A stretch of DNA of 64,000 bases from Moritella dasanensis ArB 0140 (lineage in GTDB: Bacteria > Pseudomonadota > Gammaproteobacteria > Enterobacterales > Moritellaceae). Location of the stretch: positions 248,001 to 312,000 of the forward strand of contig NZ_AKXQ01000001.1 in assembly GCF_000276805.1 (NCBI RefSeq), in the 5' to 3' direction. Under the pieces are notes generated by a model, which made no database searches, had not been told where the DNA came from, and saw only the letters and a program-made list of their open reading frames with translations. A program made the position numbers and the translations under genes. Each line of letters begins with the position of its first letter. Position 1 is the stretch's first letter. Below are positions 27,235 through 36,818 of the stretch, one piece after another.

Positions 27235-29415
27235 ATGCTTAATCGTTTAATTAATGTAGTTTCGCTGATACCGAACTGTGAAGGCGCGAGAAAACTACTT
27301 GAACTCTGTGCTGATGGAAACTGGGAAGCCCTTAAAGGGATGCCAGTTTTTACAAAACCTGATGGCACTGTGATTGCTACATTTGAACAGAACAACTGGA
27401 AGACGAAAGGCCACCGTCCTGGTGTCCGCCTCGAGCCTGCTTATAATTTTAAGGACATACGAGGTCCGTTCAAAAAACAGTTACTGTGCGATTCACTAAC
27501 AAATGAGCTTAAGGCAGCCGTTATCGCTTGGAACTACTACGACACACGTCTATGTACACATCAAAACCTTACTGGACATCTTCGCTACCTGCGGCATATG
27601 GCTTATGCATTGCAGAAGATGGGCATCAATACCTTTAATGGATTGGATGCGGATGTAATGCTGGAATTAATCGAATCAGGTTCATTTTCAGCTCATGATA
27701 ACAAGACTTTTTGCTGCATTAATAGGGTTTGGGAGAACCAAGCAACGTTACCATATGACCTTCCTACTAAATTCGGACATGAGGCTCTAAACCTTGATGT
27801 TGCTAAAGCAAGAGGAAAGACCGTAATACCACTGAATCTCTATCTTAATTCATTAGTACGTCATAGTGAGTTCATCAGGGAGTGGTGGCCACATAGGGCC
27901 GAGATTAACCATGTTTTAACGAGGTTGCTGGCCACTGCACAATGTATGCGAGCAGATAAGTTGGATGATTTACGACATGCTAGAAGGCCATTTAATAGCA
28001 TATTTTCTCAAAGGAGCATTGACCAAACGAATATAAAGTATGAGTTGAGTAAAGCTTTAGCCGAACAAGGAATGCGATTAGTTGATCATGGTGAAGGAGG
28101 GCAACGTTGGCTGGATTACATGCTTTGGAATCATCCAGGCATGCACATGTCGGCTAAGGAATACAATGATGGTTTGTTGGTGGTGGCAGGAAAAAGCTTT
28201 ACTGTTGAAAATTTCAAGGCGTTAATCAGAAGTCTGAGTGAATCATGTATATATTTGTGTATGGCTTTATCTGGAATGCGTGGGGATGAATTGGTACACA
28301 TGCACAGTGATTTTTGTGCTCAGCGACTAGAATTACCTACAGGCAGGAATAACGAAGTTGAAGAGTTATTTCTGCTTCATACTGGAACTAATAAAATTAC
28401 GTTGCACTACAAAGGAACTAATGATGTATTCGTAACGACCAAGACGGGCTATGATGCGGCCCATCTGCTTAACTCGATCCATGAACCCTACAGGAAATAT
28501 TTCCCTGCTGATCAAAGGCATTATTTTTTATCCTGTTTGGGAGGGTTTCTCCAAATTAATCCTGCATTGAGGATTCACAATTCGATAAAAACATTGAAGA
28601 ACAAAGAAAGTGAATATTGGCGGGTATCAGATGAGGATCTAAGCATGCTGAAAAAAAGTGATCCCGATTGTTATGAGGTAAAACTGGGTGATATCTGGCC
28701 ATTATCAGGGCATCAACTACGGCGTAGTCTTGCTTATTATCTTGTAGGGTTTGAGCTATGTGATTTTCCTCAGCTCAAGCAACAATTTAGCCATTTCAGT
28801 GTATTTATGACGATGTATTACGCGAGAAACGCAAGCTCCCTGAAAAACTGGTACCAAGAAGTTGAATCACAGCGTATTGATCAAAAGGCAGTTAAATACG
28901 CTCACATATTCAAGCGACTTGCTGATGGCCACCGACTTGCAGGGGGAAAAGGAAAGCAATTTCATCGTGATGCGCTCACAAATCCGATTGAGGAAAAATA
29001 CAGTGATCGCCGAATGTCTGTGGAGTATTGGCGGGAAGAAATATCAGGAGGACGTGCTGACTTCCATGCTATCGCTCCCAATATGTATTGCACTAACCGA
29101 AACTGTGAACTTCGTATTGAAATCGACCTGTCGGAATGTGTGGATTGCGATTTTGATATCATAGAGGCTGCCACCTACGCAGAAGTTGCTCGACAGGAAG
29201 CTATGCGTCAACTAGTGCTCGCTGAAGATGAGGGATGGCTAGATGCTGGTCAGGTATCTCGAGACATTGTTCGCATTAAATCCGCTGAGAAAATCATGTC
29301 TGACTTGGACGTTCCTTACACGGCCTATACCTTGACTATAGCTGCAGAGAAACTGTTAATTCCAGTCAACGTCACAATGAATGATTCGGGTTTCAATGGG
29401 TGGGTATCCGTATGA
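27235..29415 (+). CDS. intB: Second tyrosine recombinase IntB
   Basis: A 726-residue tyrosine recombinase, larger than usual. Its catalytic domain has Arg in LSGMRGDE, HQLRRSLAYY (box II), and FSHFSVFMTMYYARN with the nucleophilic Tyr, so the expected residues are kept. A long N-terminal region (about 1-320) and a C-terminal Cys-containing segment (CTNRNCELRI, SECVDCDF) go beyond a minimal integrase. It begins two bases after the upstream stop and ends in an ATGA overlap with the next gene, so the module is one transcript. Function in element integration or excision is inferred from family. Confidence 0.88.
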   Translation: MLNRLINVVSLIPNCEGARKLLELCADGNWEALKGMPVFTKPDGTVIATFEQNNWKTKGHRPGVRLEPAYNFKDIRGPFKKQLLCDSLTNELKAAVIAWNYYDTRLCTHQNLTGHLRYLRHMAYALQKMGINTFNGLDADVMLELIESGSFSAHDNKTFCCINRVWENQATLPYDLPTKFGHEALNLDVAKARGKTVIPLNLYLNSLVRHSEFIREWWPHRAEINHVLTRLLATAQCMRADKLDDLRHARRPFNSIFSQRSIDQTNIKYELSKALAEQGMRLVDHGEGGQRWLDYMLWNHPGMHMSAKEYNDGLLVVAGKSFTVENFKALIRSLSESCIYLCMALSGMRGDELVHMHSDFCAQRLELPTGRNNEVEELFLLHTGTNKITLHYKGTNDVFVTTKTGYDAAHLLNSIHEPYRKYFPADQRHYFLSCLGGFLQINPALRIHNSIKTLKNKESEYWRVSDEDLSMLKKSDPDCYEVKLGDIWPLSGHQLRRSLAYYLVGFELCDFPQLKQQFSHFSVFMTMYYARNASSLKNWYQEVESQRIDQKAVKYAHIFKRLADGHRLAGGKGKQFHRDALTNPIEEKYSDRRMSVEYWREEISGGRADFHAIAPNMYCTNRNCELRIEIDLSECVDCDFDIIEAATYAEVARQEAMRQLVLAEDEGWLDAGQVSRDIVRIKSAEKIMSDLDVPYTAYTLTIAAEKLLIPVNVTMNDSGFNGWVSV

Positions 29416-29918
29416 ATAAATATAAGAAGAAGACACTTACTCGTCGTGAAATAAAGCGCCTTGAAGCTTCAAAACGTTTTAAGGATGCACTTACTCGTTT
29501 ACTGGATAGCCAAAAATTCGGTAGTCCGTTAACAACTGAAGTAGTGCCTCCGCCATACAAAATCAACTATCTTACAGTGGAACGAGAGGCCGGATTCTCA
29601 ACCGGTGCGTTACGAAACTACCCTGAGATTAAGCAACTGATAGATTATGAATGCAATCCTGATAGAGATTTCGATAAACCTGATAAAGCTAACGAATATG
29701 CAGAATTAAAGTTTGCTAAGCAAGAAATTTTGGATCTAAAAAAGCGTTTGGTGTTAGAAAAACAGAAAATAAAATCAATAGAATTGTCATTGAGAAATAG
29801 CCATATTCAAAATAACGAGTTATTAATGGCACTGGATAAGGTGTTAACTCCTCAGCAACGACAAAAAATATACGCAGATAAAGTTACAGGCCTATTTGGT
29901 GTTAAGCACAACTTTTGA
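29412..29918 (+). CDS. srap: Element auxiliary protein (Srap/TnpC-like), coiled-coil
   Basis: A 168-residue basic protein with a lysine-rich N-terminus (YKKKTLTRREIKRLE) and a long coiled coil at about residues 90-145 (LKFAKQEILDLKKRLVLEKQKIKSIELSL). It has the layout of the small fourth protein of SE elements and of TnpC in Tn554-like elements, which help the recombinases. The start ATG overlaps the intB stop as ATGA. The central segment GFSTGALRNYPE is a possible DNA-contact helix, uncertain. Confidence 0.75.
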   Translation: MNKYKKKTLTRREIKRLEASKRFKDALTRLLDSQKFGSPLTTEVVPPPYKINYLTVEREAGFSTGALRNYPEIKQLIDYECNPDRDFDKPDKANEYAELKFAKQEILDLKKRLVLEKQKIKSIELSLRNSHIQNNELLMALDKVLTPQQRQKIYADKVTGLFGVKHNF

Positions 29919-30714
29919 ATATATTTAACGACTTCATGGAGCGTCCAGTAGGATTTGAAAGTATTGTGAATACTTTTTAATATTTACTTTTTTAGTAACC
30001 GCAAGTTTTCATTATCCAATCAAAATCACGGATTAAAATCGGTTTTAAAGGAGGTAAATAAGCGTTGTAGGTGACTTTTTCTTGAGTGCTTTTACTACTG
30101 TGCATAACGCATTTCAGGTCATTACGTGGTTGCCACAATACAAGCAGACAATTCCGTCAAAATCTGTAGCGTTATTAAGTGCAGTAAATTATGACACAGT
30201 GTGGTAATTGTTGTAACAATAGCCCGATAAATCGCTTCTTTAAAGCTTTAAAACAGAGTGGATGTCGACTAAATATTATTCAAGTTTAGATGATGCTAAA
30301 AGAGCGATTGCGAATTACATCACTGGATATTACAGCCGAGTTAGGCCGTATCAATACAACGGTGTTTTAACGCCAAATGAATCAGAACGAAGATACTGGT
30401 TAGAATACAAAACCGCAGCCCAAATTAGTTGACCGCTAAAGTTGTACTTATAAAGTAAAGGGCTGTAATCTAACCTATTGAAATTAAGCTGTGTTTTGTC
30501 GTTTTTTTAGTCAATTCGGTGGCAGAATCAAGGATGTTATAAACTGCCAGTCCTAATCTGTCGATGTGTAATTCAAGCTGTAATAATGGACTTAAACCCT
30601 AGTTACCATATGCGTATTATACTCACAATTTCAAGTGTATTTTTCCGTAGCATCCAAAGATTGATGATCTACTGTATTTAATAATAAAATATAAAGTACC
30701 AAAATAGGATTAAG
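29919..30714. other. Intergenic cargo boundary with IS3 remnant
   Basis: About 800 bases lie between the recombination module and the first HD-Hsp90 gene. Apart from the transposase fragment listed separately, no gene is recognised. A plausible promoter lies directly ahead of 30715, but no clear box was scored. Confidence 0.5.
30213..30432 (+). pseudogene. IS3-family transposase (OrfB) C-terminal remnant
   Basis: Reading in two frames gives RFFKALK, then, after a shift, WMSTKYYSSLDDAKRAIANY, then YYSRVRPYQYNGVLTPNESE before a stop. This is the end of an IS3-family integrase-type transposase (DDE domain tail, YNxxRPHxxLGxxTP-like). The rest of the transposase and both IRs are missing, and the fragment is frameshifted, so the IS is dead. 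Confidence 0.8.
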
Positions 30715-33700
30715 ATGAAAATAATTGAACGGCTTGAAGAAACATGTAAAGAAAACGAATCTACAATCCTACCGTTATACCAGTTAGCCGTCGGGTTGAC
30801 TCAAGAGATTAGTGATCATCTTAAACGAGTTATTACTGTTCTTACCGAATTCGATAATCATGATGCAGATCATAGTAATAAAGTTATTGAAAATATTGAA
30901 AAATTACTTGGTGATGAAGTAATAAAAAAACTATCTAGTTATGAATTATTTTTTATCTATATGTCATCATTCTTACATGATTGTGGGATGGCTCCTTCTG
31001 ACTGGGAAATTAAACTATTAAAAATGACAGAAGGATTTGGCCATTTTAATAATGATTCATCATCAATTCACCATGATTTAAAAAAGCCATATAGTTTTTC
31101 TGAAGCTATAAGGTTTATTGAAGATAAAGAAAAAATATTATGTGGTGACTTTAACACTACAATTGAATGGCTATTCGCCGCAAATAATAAAGAAGAATTT
31201 ATAGAAGATCTAGCAAGTGTTTTTATTGATTATCAACAGTTCCGGAATGGTTATCGAGATGCAATTACTGCTATCAAAAATACAGATGAATTTTGTAAAC
31301 TAAACAATGAAATAAGAATAAATTTTATAAGAGTCAATCATCATAAACGATCAGAAGTATACACTAAAAACTTGGGCTCATATTTTTCTACCATTTTAGG
31401 GAAAAATACATGGGGAAATAAAATAGCGAAGGATCTTAGTTGTATTTGTCGGTCTCATGGTGAAAACATAGAGTATTTAGACACTCTTAAAACTGATGCA
31501 AGATATTTTGGATCAGAAACTACAAATCTTCAGTTTGTTTCTATGATGCTCAGATTAGGGGATGTGATTCATTTCAGTAGTGATAGAGCTCCTATGTCTA
31601 TAAGTAGGAGTAAAGTTTATGAATCTGAATTCAGCTTTCAGCAGTGGGCTATAAAAGAACAAGGTGTAAACTACAGCATTGATCATGGAGCTATTAGCTT
31701 TAACGCATATTGTGAAAATCCTGATTATTACTTTAAGTTGCATAATTACATAGACTGGATTGATAGTGAAATTCAACATTACTTTATGTACGTAAGAAAG
31801 TGGGAGGATGAATACAAATTTTTTCTATCAGAGAAAGTGGATAGAAATGCAATTACAAACGATGAAGACACCTTTCTTCCAATGAGGGGGCTAAGTTTTA
31901 AATTAAATCAAAGAAAAATTATTGAGTTATTAATGGGCGTTGGCTTATATAAAGATAAATATTCTTGTCTTAGAGAATTATATCAAAACTCATTAGATGC
32001 CTGTAGAACATTGCAATCAATGATTTCTGAAAATAATAGAAAGCATCATTGTAAAGTAGAGTTTGGATTGTGCGATAAACCAGAAGGTATATATTTATAT
32101 TGTCATGATGATGGTATTGGTATGTCAAAAAATATCATTGAGAAATATTTGTTGAACATCGGAAACTCATATTACAAGTCAACGGATTTTTACAAAGAAC
32201 AAGCTGATTGGCAAGATAATTTTTCACCTACGTCTCAGTTTGGAATAGGTATATTGTCTTGTTTTATGATAGCTGAAAAAATAGAGATCGTAACAAAGAA
32301 AATAGAGGGTGAAGTCATTTCATGCGTTATAGATGGTCCGCATGAAAACTTTTACTATAAAAAAAGTTCTAGAATTGATAAAGAATTAATTGGAAGTTCA
32401 GGCACTGTAGTTCGTATTTTATTAAAAGGAGATATTGCTAATGAATTAGGCAATGATCCAATAGAAAAAGAGTATTTATTTGCGTTAGGGAAAATGCATG
32501 ATAATGGAATGTTAAGTAAGCTCGACATTGTATTTAATGAAAAATTAGCCATGTGGGAAAAAAGCCTTTTAAAAAAAGTAAATGATATAGTTTGCCAGCC
32601 ATTTGAATATATAAATGTTTTTGTTAAAGACAACGATAATAATTCATCTGAAATTTATGGTAAACCTTATATGTTTAAATGCAAGGATGAGGACGCTTTA
32701 TTTGTTGATAACCATTTTGTTAAATCTAGAATTAGTATGGCTGCCAAACCAGCATTCTCAGAAGTTAGTAAGGATGTTGAAAGTTACAATATAAAAATTG
32801 ATAGGGAACAGTTTAATTTTAATATGGTATTAATACTACCAAGGAAAAATTTTAAGTTTAATGCAGATGCTATAAATATAATACCAATTATAAAGAAAAA
32901 TAATATGGCAATTGATGGTGTCAGTGTTTCTAGTAATTTGAGGTTAAATTCAGATTTTGATAACTTTGAATTTCTTACCGGAATAGGTTTTCTAAATTTT
33001 ATTGGTGAAGAGCGACCTCAACTATCTGTTGATAGAATATCTATAACTTCTTGGCCTCAAGGATTCGATGATAAATTACGTGATTTCATACCTGAATGTA
33101 TTGGTTTAATTATAAATAAAGTAGAGGAGCATATAAATAACCACTCAATAGATATTAAAAGTAAAGAGTGTGACTTAATATTGAATAGTTTAATGAGTAA
33201 ATTTAAGTCTTATAACAAAGAGTTGATTTTGAAGTTGATTGAATCTAAAAACTTAAAGAATTACATGCCAAATTTCTTAGGGTTAATAAACAAAAATATA
33301 TCAATAAATGAACTTTTTTACTCTAGTGATTTATCATTTAAATCTATTAATAATTATAAACTAGATATCATCACGACTGATTTAATATACAACAAACTGT
33401 TTAGTGCAGAAAATATTTCTGTTGAAAGAGATGGAACAGTTAAAGTGACTAGTAAAGTATCAAATAGAATTGTAGTCATTAAAAATGAACGGTTTAAGGA
33501 TCGCTGTATATTGTTTCCTGCTGATAAATGGATCGTTGATGATAGTCAATATGATATAATTTCTAGTATTTTACCTATAGTGCCTAAAAAAACGTGTGAT
33601 GTATTAAAAAAACATACATTCGGTAAAAATAAAAAAGAAATGTATTATGAAACAAGTTGTTACTCAAATGGTATAGCTGCTTTTTTTGAACAAGATCCTT

Positions 33701-34122
33701 TGCTGATAGATGAAAGTAAAGGAATGTACACTGTAGACGAAAATTTTTATGGAGAGCGTCCTTCTTTGGTGCAAAATTTTGAAAGGAGACGTGCTAATTT
33801 TCATTTAAATGAATTAAATAGTTGGGAAAATAATAATTTAGATAAGACACGGAATGTTCTTTACATATATATTTCATCTAGAGAACTTACTCAAGCAGAG
33901 ATATTATCGCTAAACGAAGTAGAGGATGAAGCCTACAAAAAAGGAGTAGAAGAGGGCTGGAGCATACTTTTAACAGGTATGAATGATTGTAATTCCACGA
34001 TTAAACCTGGGAAGCATGACCGTCAAAAACTAGTTGATCTATTACCTATATCATTTTGGGATAAGCATGAGAGTAAAGAGTTTAAATTTTTAGATGGAAC
34101 TGAAATGAAAATAAGTCAATAA
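30715..34122 (+). CDS. HD domain-Hsp90-type ATPase protein 1 (putative conflict/defence protein)
   Basis: A 1135-residue multidomain protein. The N-terminal HD-type metal domain (about 1-390; HD-CE-like) shows HDADHSNK at 49-56 and FLHDCGM near 86-92. It is followed by an Hsp90-like GHKL ATPase: N-box CLRELYQNSLDACRT (E421, N425), G1 HDDGIGM at 464-470, and the SQFGIGI glycine box near 507-513. The rest resembles Hsp90-type middle and C-terminal modules, with no family that I can name. Such HD-Hsp90 proteins occur in predicted conflict/antiviral systems, where the ATPase may sense and the HD domain may act on nucleotides; this role is inferred. It lies alone, downstream of the recombinase module, and has a low GC content similar to the element. 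It is not HtpG, which lacks an HD domain. Confidence 0.85.
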   Translation: MKIIERLEETCKENESTILPLYQLAVGLTQEISDHLKRVITVLTEFDNHDADHSNKVIENIEKLLGDEVIKKLSSYELFFIYMSSFLHDCGMAPSDWEIKLLKMTEGFGHFNNDSSSIHHDLKKPYSFSEAIRFIEDKEKILCGDFNTTIEWLFAANNKEEFIEDLASVFIDYQQFRNGYRDAITAIKNTDEFCKLNNEIRINFIRVNHHKRSEVYTKNLGSYFSTILGKNTWGNKIAKDLSCICRSHGENIEYLDTLKTDARYFGSETTNLQFVSMMLRLGDVIHFSSDRAPMSISRSKVYESEFSFQQWAIKEQGVNYSIDHGAISFNAYCENPDYYFKLHNYIDWIDSEIQHYFMYVRKWEDEYKFFLSEKVDRNAITNDEDTFLPMRGLSFKLNQRKIIELLMGVGLYKDKYSCLRELYQNSLDACRTLQSMISENNRKHHCKVEFGLCDKPEGIYLYCHDDGIGMSKNIIEKYLLNIGNSYYKSTDFYKEQADWQDNFSPTSQFGIGILSCFMIAEKIEIVTKKIEGEVISCVIDGPHENFYYKKSSRIDKELIGSSGTVVRILLKGDIANELGNDPIEKEYLFALGKMHDNGMLSKLDIVFNEKLAMWEKSLLKKVNDIVCQPFEYINVFVKDNDNNSSEIYGKPYMFKCKDEDALFVDNHFVKSRISMAAKPAFSEVSKDVESYNIKIDREQFNFNMVLILPRKNFKFNADAINIIPIIKKNNMAIDGVSVSSNLRLNSDFDNFEFLTGIGFLNFIGEERPQLSVDRISITSWPQGFDDKLRDFIPECIGLIINKVEEHINNHSIDIKSKECDLILNSLMSKFKSYNKELILKLIESKNLKNYMPNFLGLINKNISINELFYSSDLSFKSINNYKLDIITTDLIYNKLFSAENISVERDGTVKVTSKVSNRIVVIKNERFKDRCILFPADKWIVDDSQYDIISSILPIVPKKTCDVLKKHTFGKNKKEMYYETSCYSNGIAAFFEQDPLLIDESKGMYTVDENFYGERPSLVQNFERRRANFHLNELNSWENNNLDKTRNVLYIYISSRELTQAEILSLNEVEDEAYKKGVEEGWSILLTGMNDCNSTIKPGKHDRQKLVDLLPISFWDKHESKEFKFLDGTEMKISQ

Positions 34123-34133
34123 AATTATTTTTA

Positions 34134-34157
34134 GGCTTAGATATAATATGCTAAGCC
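34134..34157 (+). terminator. Hairpin after HD-Hsp90 gene 1
   Basis: GGCTTAG pairs with CTAAGCC around a 10-base AT-rich loop, 12 bases after the stop. A short T-rich stretch lies before but not after the stem, so function as a terminator is only likely. Confidence 0.5.
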
Positions 34158-34400
34158 TGATTTCTATCAGATGTTTAAAATATTTATTTTCTATTTTAAA
34201 CATTTACTATTCTCTGCGGTTATCATTAAATACTTAGCTTAATTTCACCATAAATTTTTTAAGGCTACTTGTATATTAATATTTAAGGTTGAATAGATCT
34301 TCTTTTCTATAACCGAATGGTATAATTACCTTACTATCAGTTTTAGAGTTGATCAGGTAAAATAGACTCACCTTAATATTCACAGCAACGATCTACAACG

Positions 34401-34919
34401 ATGTCTAGCACTCAATCTTTAAACCTTAAATACCTTTCATCGTACTCATCTGAAGTTCAAAGCCAGGTCAGAATGATGATAGAGAAAGATAAGTTAGGTC
34501 AATTTTTACTGAAAAAATACCCTTATAAACATAAGGTAAGTAATGATAAGCAATTACGTGAATACGTTATGGAACTTAAGAATAGCTATCTAAAAAAGTC
34601 ATCACCAATCAGTAAAATTGTGTTCGACCCAAAGATACACGTCGTCAATAATGCACTTGGCTTACACACGTTCATATCTAGAGTTCAGGGCAATAAGTTG
34701 AAGAGTAAAAATGAAATTCGTATCAGTGAAATTTTTAAGAGTTGTCCTGAACCATTCTTACAAATGATTGTGGTGCATGAGCTAAGTCATGTCAGATTTA
34801 AGGATCACGACAAAGCTTTCTATAAGTTATGCGAACATATGTTGCCAGATTATCATCAGTTAGAGTTTGAAATGCGTTTATATCTTACTCAAGTGGAGCT
34901 TAAAGGTAAAATTTACTAA
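34401..34919 (+). CDS. YgjP-like metallopeptidase-domain protein (intact copy inside element)
   Basis: A full-length (172-residue) YgjP-type zinc peptidase. The zinc site HELSHVRFKDHDKAF shows HExxH, followed by PDYHQLEFEMRLYL, the family C-terminus. It is clearly homologous to the host gene that the element broke, but is divergent at base level, so it came from a different strain or species and replaces the lost function. Its upstream sequence (AGGTAAAAT) also resembles that of the broken copy. Peptidase activity and substrate are unknown. Its own HELSH region is again a possible target for further insertions. Confidence 0.9.
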   Translation: MSSTQSLNLKYLSSYSSEVQSQVRMMIEKDKLGQFLLKKYPYKHKVSNDKQLREYVMELKNSYLKKSSPISKIVFDPKIHVVNNALGLHTFISRVQGNKLKSKNEIRISEIFKSCPEPFLQMIVVHELSHVRFKDHDKAFYKLCEHMLPDYHQLEFEMRLYLTQVELKGKIY

Positions 34920-34993
34920 GAAGTATTAATTTGAAACGTAGAGTTGGTTAGGCGGGATATTACATGCTAGGACTTAACTTACTCGCGTATTAC

Positions 34994-35200
34994 CTAAGGT
35001 AATAAAACTTTAGCGTCACAATCTAAAACATCTGCAATTTCAAATAGCTTTTCAAGCGTGATGTTCACTTCACCTCGCTCAATTCGTCCAATATAAGAAC
35101 GGTCTATATCAGCTAGTAATGCAAGCTTATCTTGGGATATGCAGGCTTCTTTTCGCTTCTGTTTAATTTTCAATCCAACAAAAATAGCTAAGTCATTCAT
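34994..35200 (-). CDS. XRE-family (Cro/CI-like) transcriptional regulator
   Basis: A 68-residue helix-turn-helix protein, the size of restriction-modification controller proteins. The HTH is ISQDKLALLADIDRSYIGRIERG (about residues 22-44). It is divergent from the next gene, with a 75-base gap that contains a perfect palindrome (35254-35267) on the rightward -10 box. It probably represses that gene and/or itself. Controls cargo expression, an inference from position. Confidence 0.88.
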   Translation of the reverse strand: MNDLAIFVGLKIKQKRKEACISQDKLALLADIDRSYIGRIERGEVNITLEKLFEIADVLDCDAKVLLP

Positions 35201-35235
35201 TTTAAATCATTCTAAAAATGAAAGACTATCCGCTC

Positions 35236-35264
35236 TTGTAAGGATAAAAACAACGGATTATAAT
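35236..35264 (+). promoter_or_regulatory. Promoter (TTGTAA-N17-TATAAT) of the winged-helix gene
   Basis: A -35-like TTGTAA at 35236-35241 and a perfect -10 TATAAT at 35259-35264, 17 bases apart. Transcription would start about seven bases later, close to the first possible start codon (TTG 35276), so the mRNA may have almost no leader. Confidence 0.6.
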
Positions 35265-35267
35265 CCG
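35254..35267. promoter_or_regulatory. Palindromic operator on the -10 box
   Basis: CGGATTATAATCCG is a perfect 14-base palindrome that contains the TATAAT. A dimeric XRE protein bound here would block RNA polymerase. The adjacent divergent XRE gene is the obvious candidate. Confidence 0.7.
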
Positions 35268-35275
35268 CATTTATA

Positions 35276-35833
35276 TTGGTTAAATTTTTGGACTTAAAAG
35301 TGTTACCTAAAAAACCGTTGAAAGTTACGCAAGTAATCTATGAAATATTTATTCATGACAATTTAGATCATTTTACTGTTAGTCAGCTTAAAGAGTCGTA
35401 CACAACGAAAGTTGGTGATATTGACCCTGTATATGCTCGTAAAACGGTCTATCGGCAAATATTACGGTTACAGAAGCTTGGTATGCTATCTAAGGCTGAA
35501 TCAAGCAGTGTGAGAGAGCATGCTTACCATAAGACTGCATTGTTTTATCAAATTGGCCTAATACCTAAGGATAAAAATGAAATCGATTATTCACTTACTA
35601 TTTCTGATGAAAATTCATCTACAGAAACATTATTAGAAGATCGTTTAAAGAAGAGGGAAGTTGATCTTATAACAAGTCTTGCGGAATCTGAAGAGTACAT
35701 GAATTTATTTGAATCACTTCCTGAATTACAAGATGAACTTCAGTCCAATTATTTACGTTCTAGAGAGTGTAGTTCAAAGCTATTAGGGCAGATTAAAGCA
35801 ATCAAAAGTATTATAGCCACCCGAAATAAATAG
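35276..35833 (+). CDS. Winged-helix-like DNA-binding protein with coiled-coil end
   Basis: A 185-residue protein. The N-terminal half (about 10-80) looks like a winged-helix domain: VTQVIYEIFIHDNLDHFTVS, then VYARKTVYRQILRLQKLGML, where a conserved basic recognition helix is plausible. The C-terminal part is acidic/helical. No ATG exists near the N-terminus; TTG 35276 is the first codon, without a good ribosome site, so a leaderless message is possible. Divergent from XRE gene. Function unknown; a regulator of the element cargo is inferred. Confidence 0.6.
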   Translation: MVKFLDLKVLPKKPLKVTQVIYEIFIHDNLDHFTVSQLKESYTTKVGDIDPVYARKTVYRQILRLQKLGMLSKAESSSVREHAYHKTALFYQIGLIPKDKNEIDYSLTISDENSSTETLLEDRLKKREVDLITSLAESEEYMNLFESLPELQDELQSNYLRSRECSSKLLGQIKAIKSIIATRNK

Positions 35834-36218
35834 TTTGTTTGAATTGCTTTAAATGTTGTAAATACATCAATATTTATATGATTCTGTGTTGAGTCGTTTG
35901 AATATGAAAAATATGACTATGGAGTAGTGTATGCCAAAGAGCCCGTATCGAATGCAGGTATAGTTAACCAAGAACTAGAGCTAGTGTTTTAAGTACTGTC
36001 ACAGCGTTAGATTTTACTTTCTCGTTATCTCCAACAGAGTCACTCATGCTGACCAATTTGATCTCAAGGATTGGTACTATATCGGATGTGATAACAAACA
36101 ATCATTAGCTCGTCCATTAAGATTAAAAAGAATGTAATATCTGTTTAAATGGGTAACGCGTAAGCGTAAAGATATATTTAGTTGTACTATTTATTTGTAT
36201 TTTTTAGTTGATTTTGTT
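35834..36218. other. Spacer without recognised gene
   Basis: About 385 bases. A few short ORFs (for example MPKSPYRMQV at 35931) are not convincing. No repeats of note. Confidence 0.5.
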
Positions 36219-36749
36219 ATGTTTCATATATTTAAGTGGGTGTTTGTGCGCGTTATAAATTGTCAAAGTTCGAAACCAAAGGCTACGAACGAAGAGTTAC
36301 ATATACAGTTGACTGTAGAACGTTATAAATTTATTCTGGAAAAAATAAAATATTTAGATACACAATTTAATGTGAATTTATCTAATTTAAAGAAAATTAG
36401 TATTGCATTAATCGGTGTGATAATTTCATCTATCGCGGCTTTAAAAGATAATAAAATATCATTGGAATTAACTGAGTTTACTATAGAAGTAAGCTCTCTT
36501 ATTTTAGTCTTTTCTTGTATTTTTTTTATTATCATGACTGATGCGATCAAGAAATCTTGGGTTGATTACCGATTTGATGAGGTTAATCTATTAAATAAAG
36601 TTTCATGTGATTTAGGACGAAAATATCCTTCTGGGAAATGGAAACTACACTGGTCTGAAACTCATTTTTTGCTAGGTGTTATGTTATGGGGAAGTCTTAA
36701 TTTTTTTCTATTCTATAATTCTAAAAGCTTAATTTTAAATATGATTTAA
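36219..36749 (+). CDS. Small three-helix membrane protein of the element
   Basis: About 176 residues from ATG 36219 (a TTG at 36195 is the alternative). Three hydrophobic segments are visible: SIALIGVIISSIAALK, SLILVFSCIFFIIM and FLLGVMLWGSLNFFLFY. The N-terminal region (about 20-55) is charged and helical. Function unknown. It lies between the regulators and the second HD-Hsp90 gene, which is on the other strand, so it may be a membrane partner or effector; that is speculation. Confidence 0.6.
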   Translation: MFHIFKWVFVRVINCQSSKPKATNEELHIQLTVERYKFILEKIKYLDTQFNVNLSNLKKISIALIGVIISSIAALKDNKISLELTEFTIEVSSLILVFSCIFFIIMTDAIKKSWVDYRFDEVNLLNKVSCDLGRKYPSGKWKLHWSETHFLLGVMLWGSLNFFLFYNSKSLILNMI

Positions 36750-36779
36750 AACTATTATTAAACTCTGATGGGGATTGAA

Positions 36780-36813
36780 AATCCACACTATTTATAAATT
36801 AATAATGTGGATT
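36780..36813. terminator. Convergent-gene terminator hairpin
   Basis: AATCCACACTATT pairs with AATAATGTGGATT around an AT loop, between the membrane-protein gene and the oppositely oriented HD-Hsp90 gene. T-rich sequence follows on the plus strand. Confidence 0.65.
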
Positions 36814-36818
36814 CAGTT

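Noticed and set aside
28862..29164. ORF within intB
   Set aside because: Overlaps the catalytic end of IntB in another frame, no independent support.
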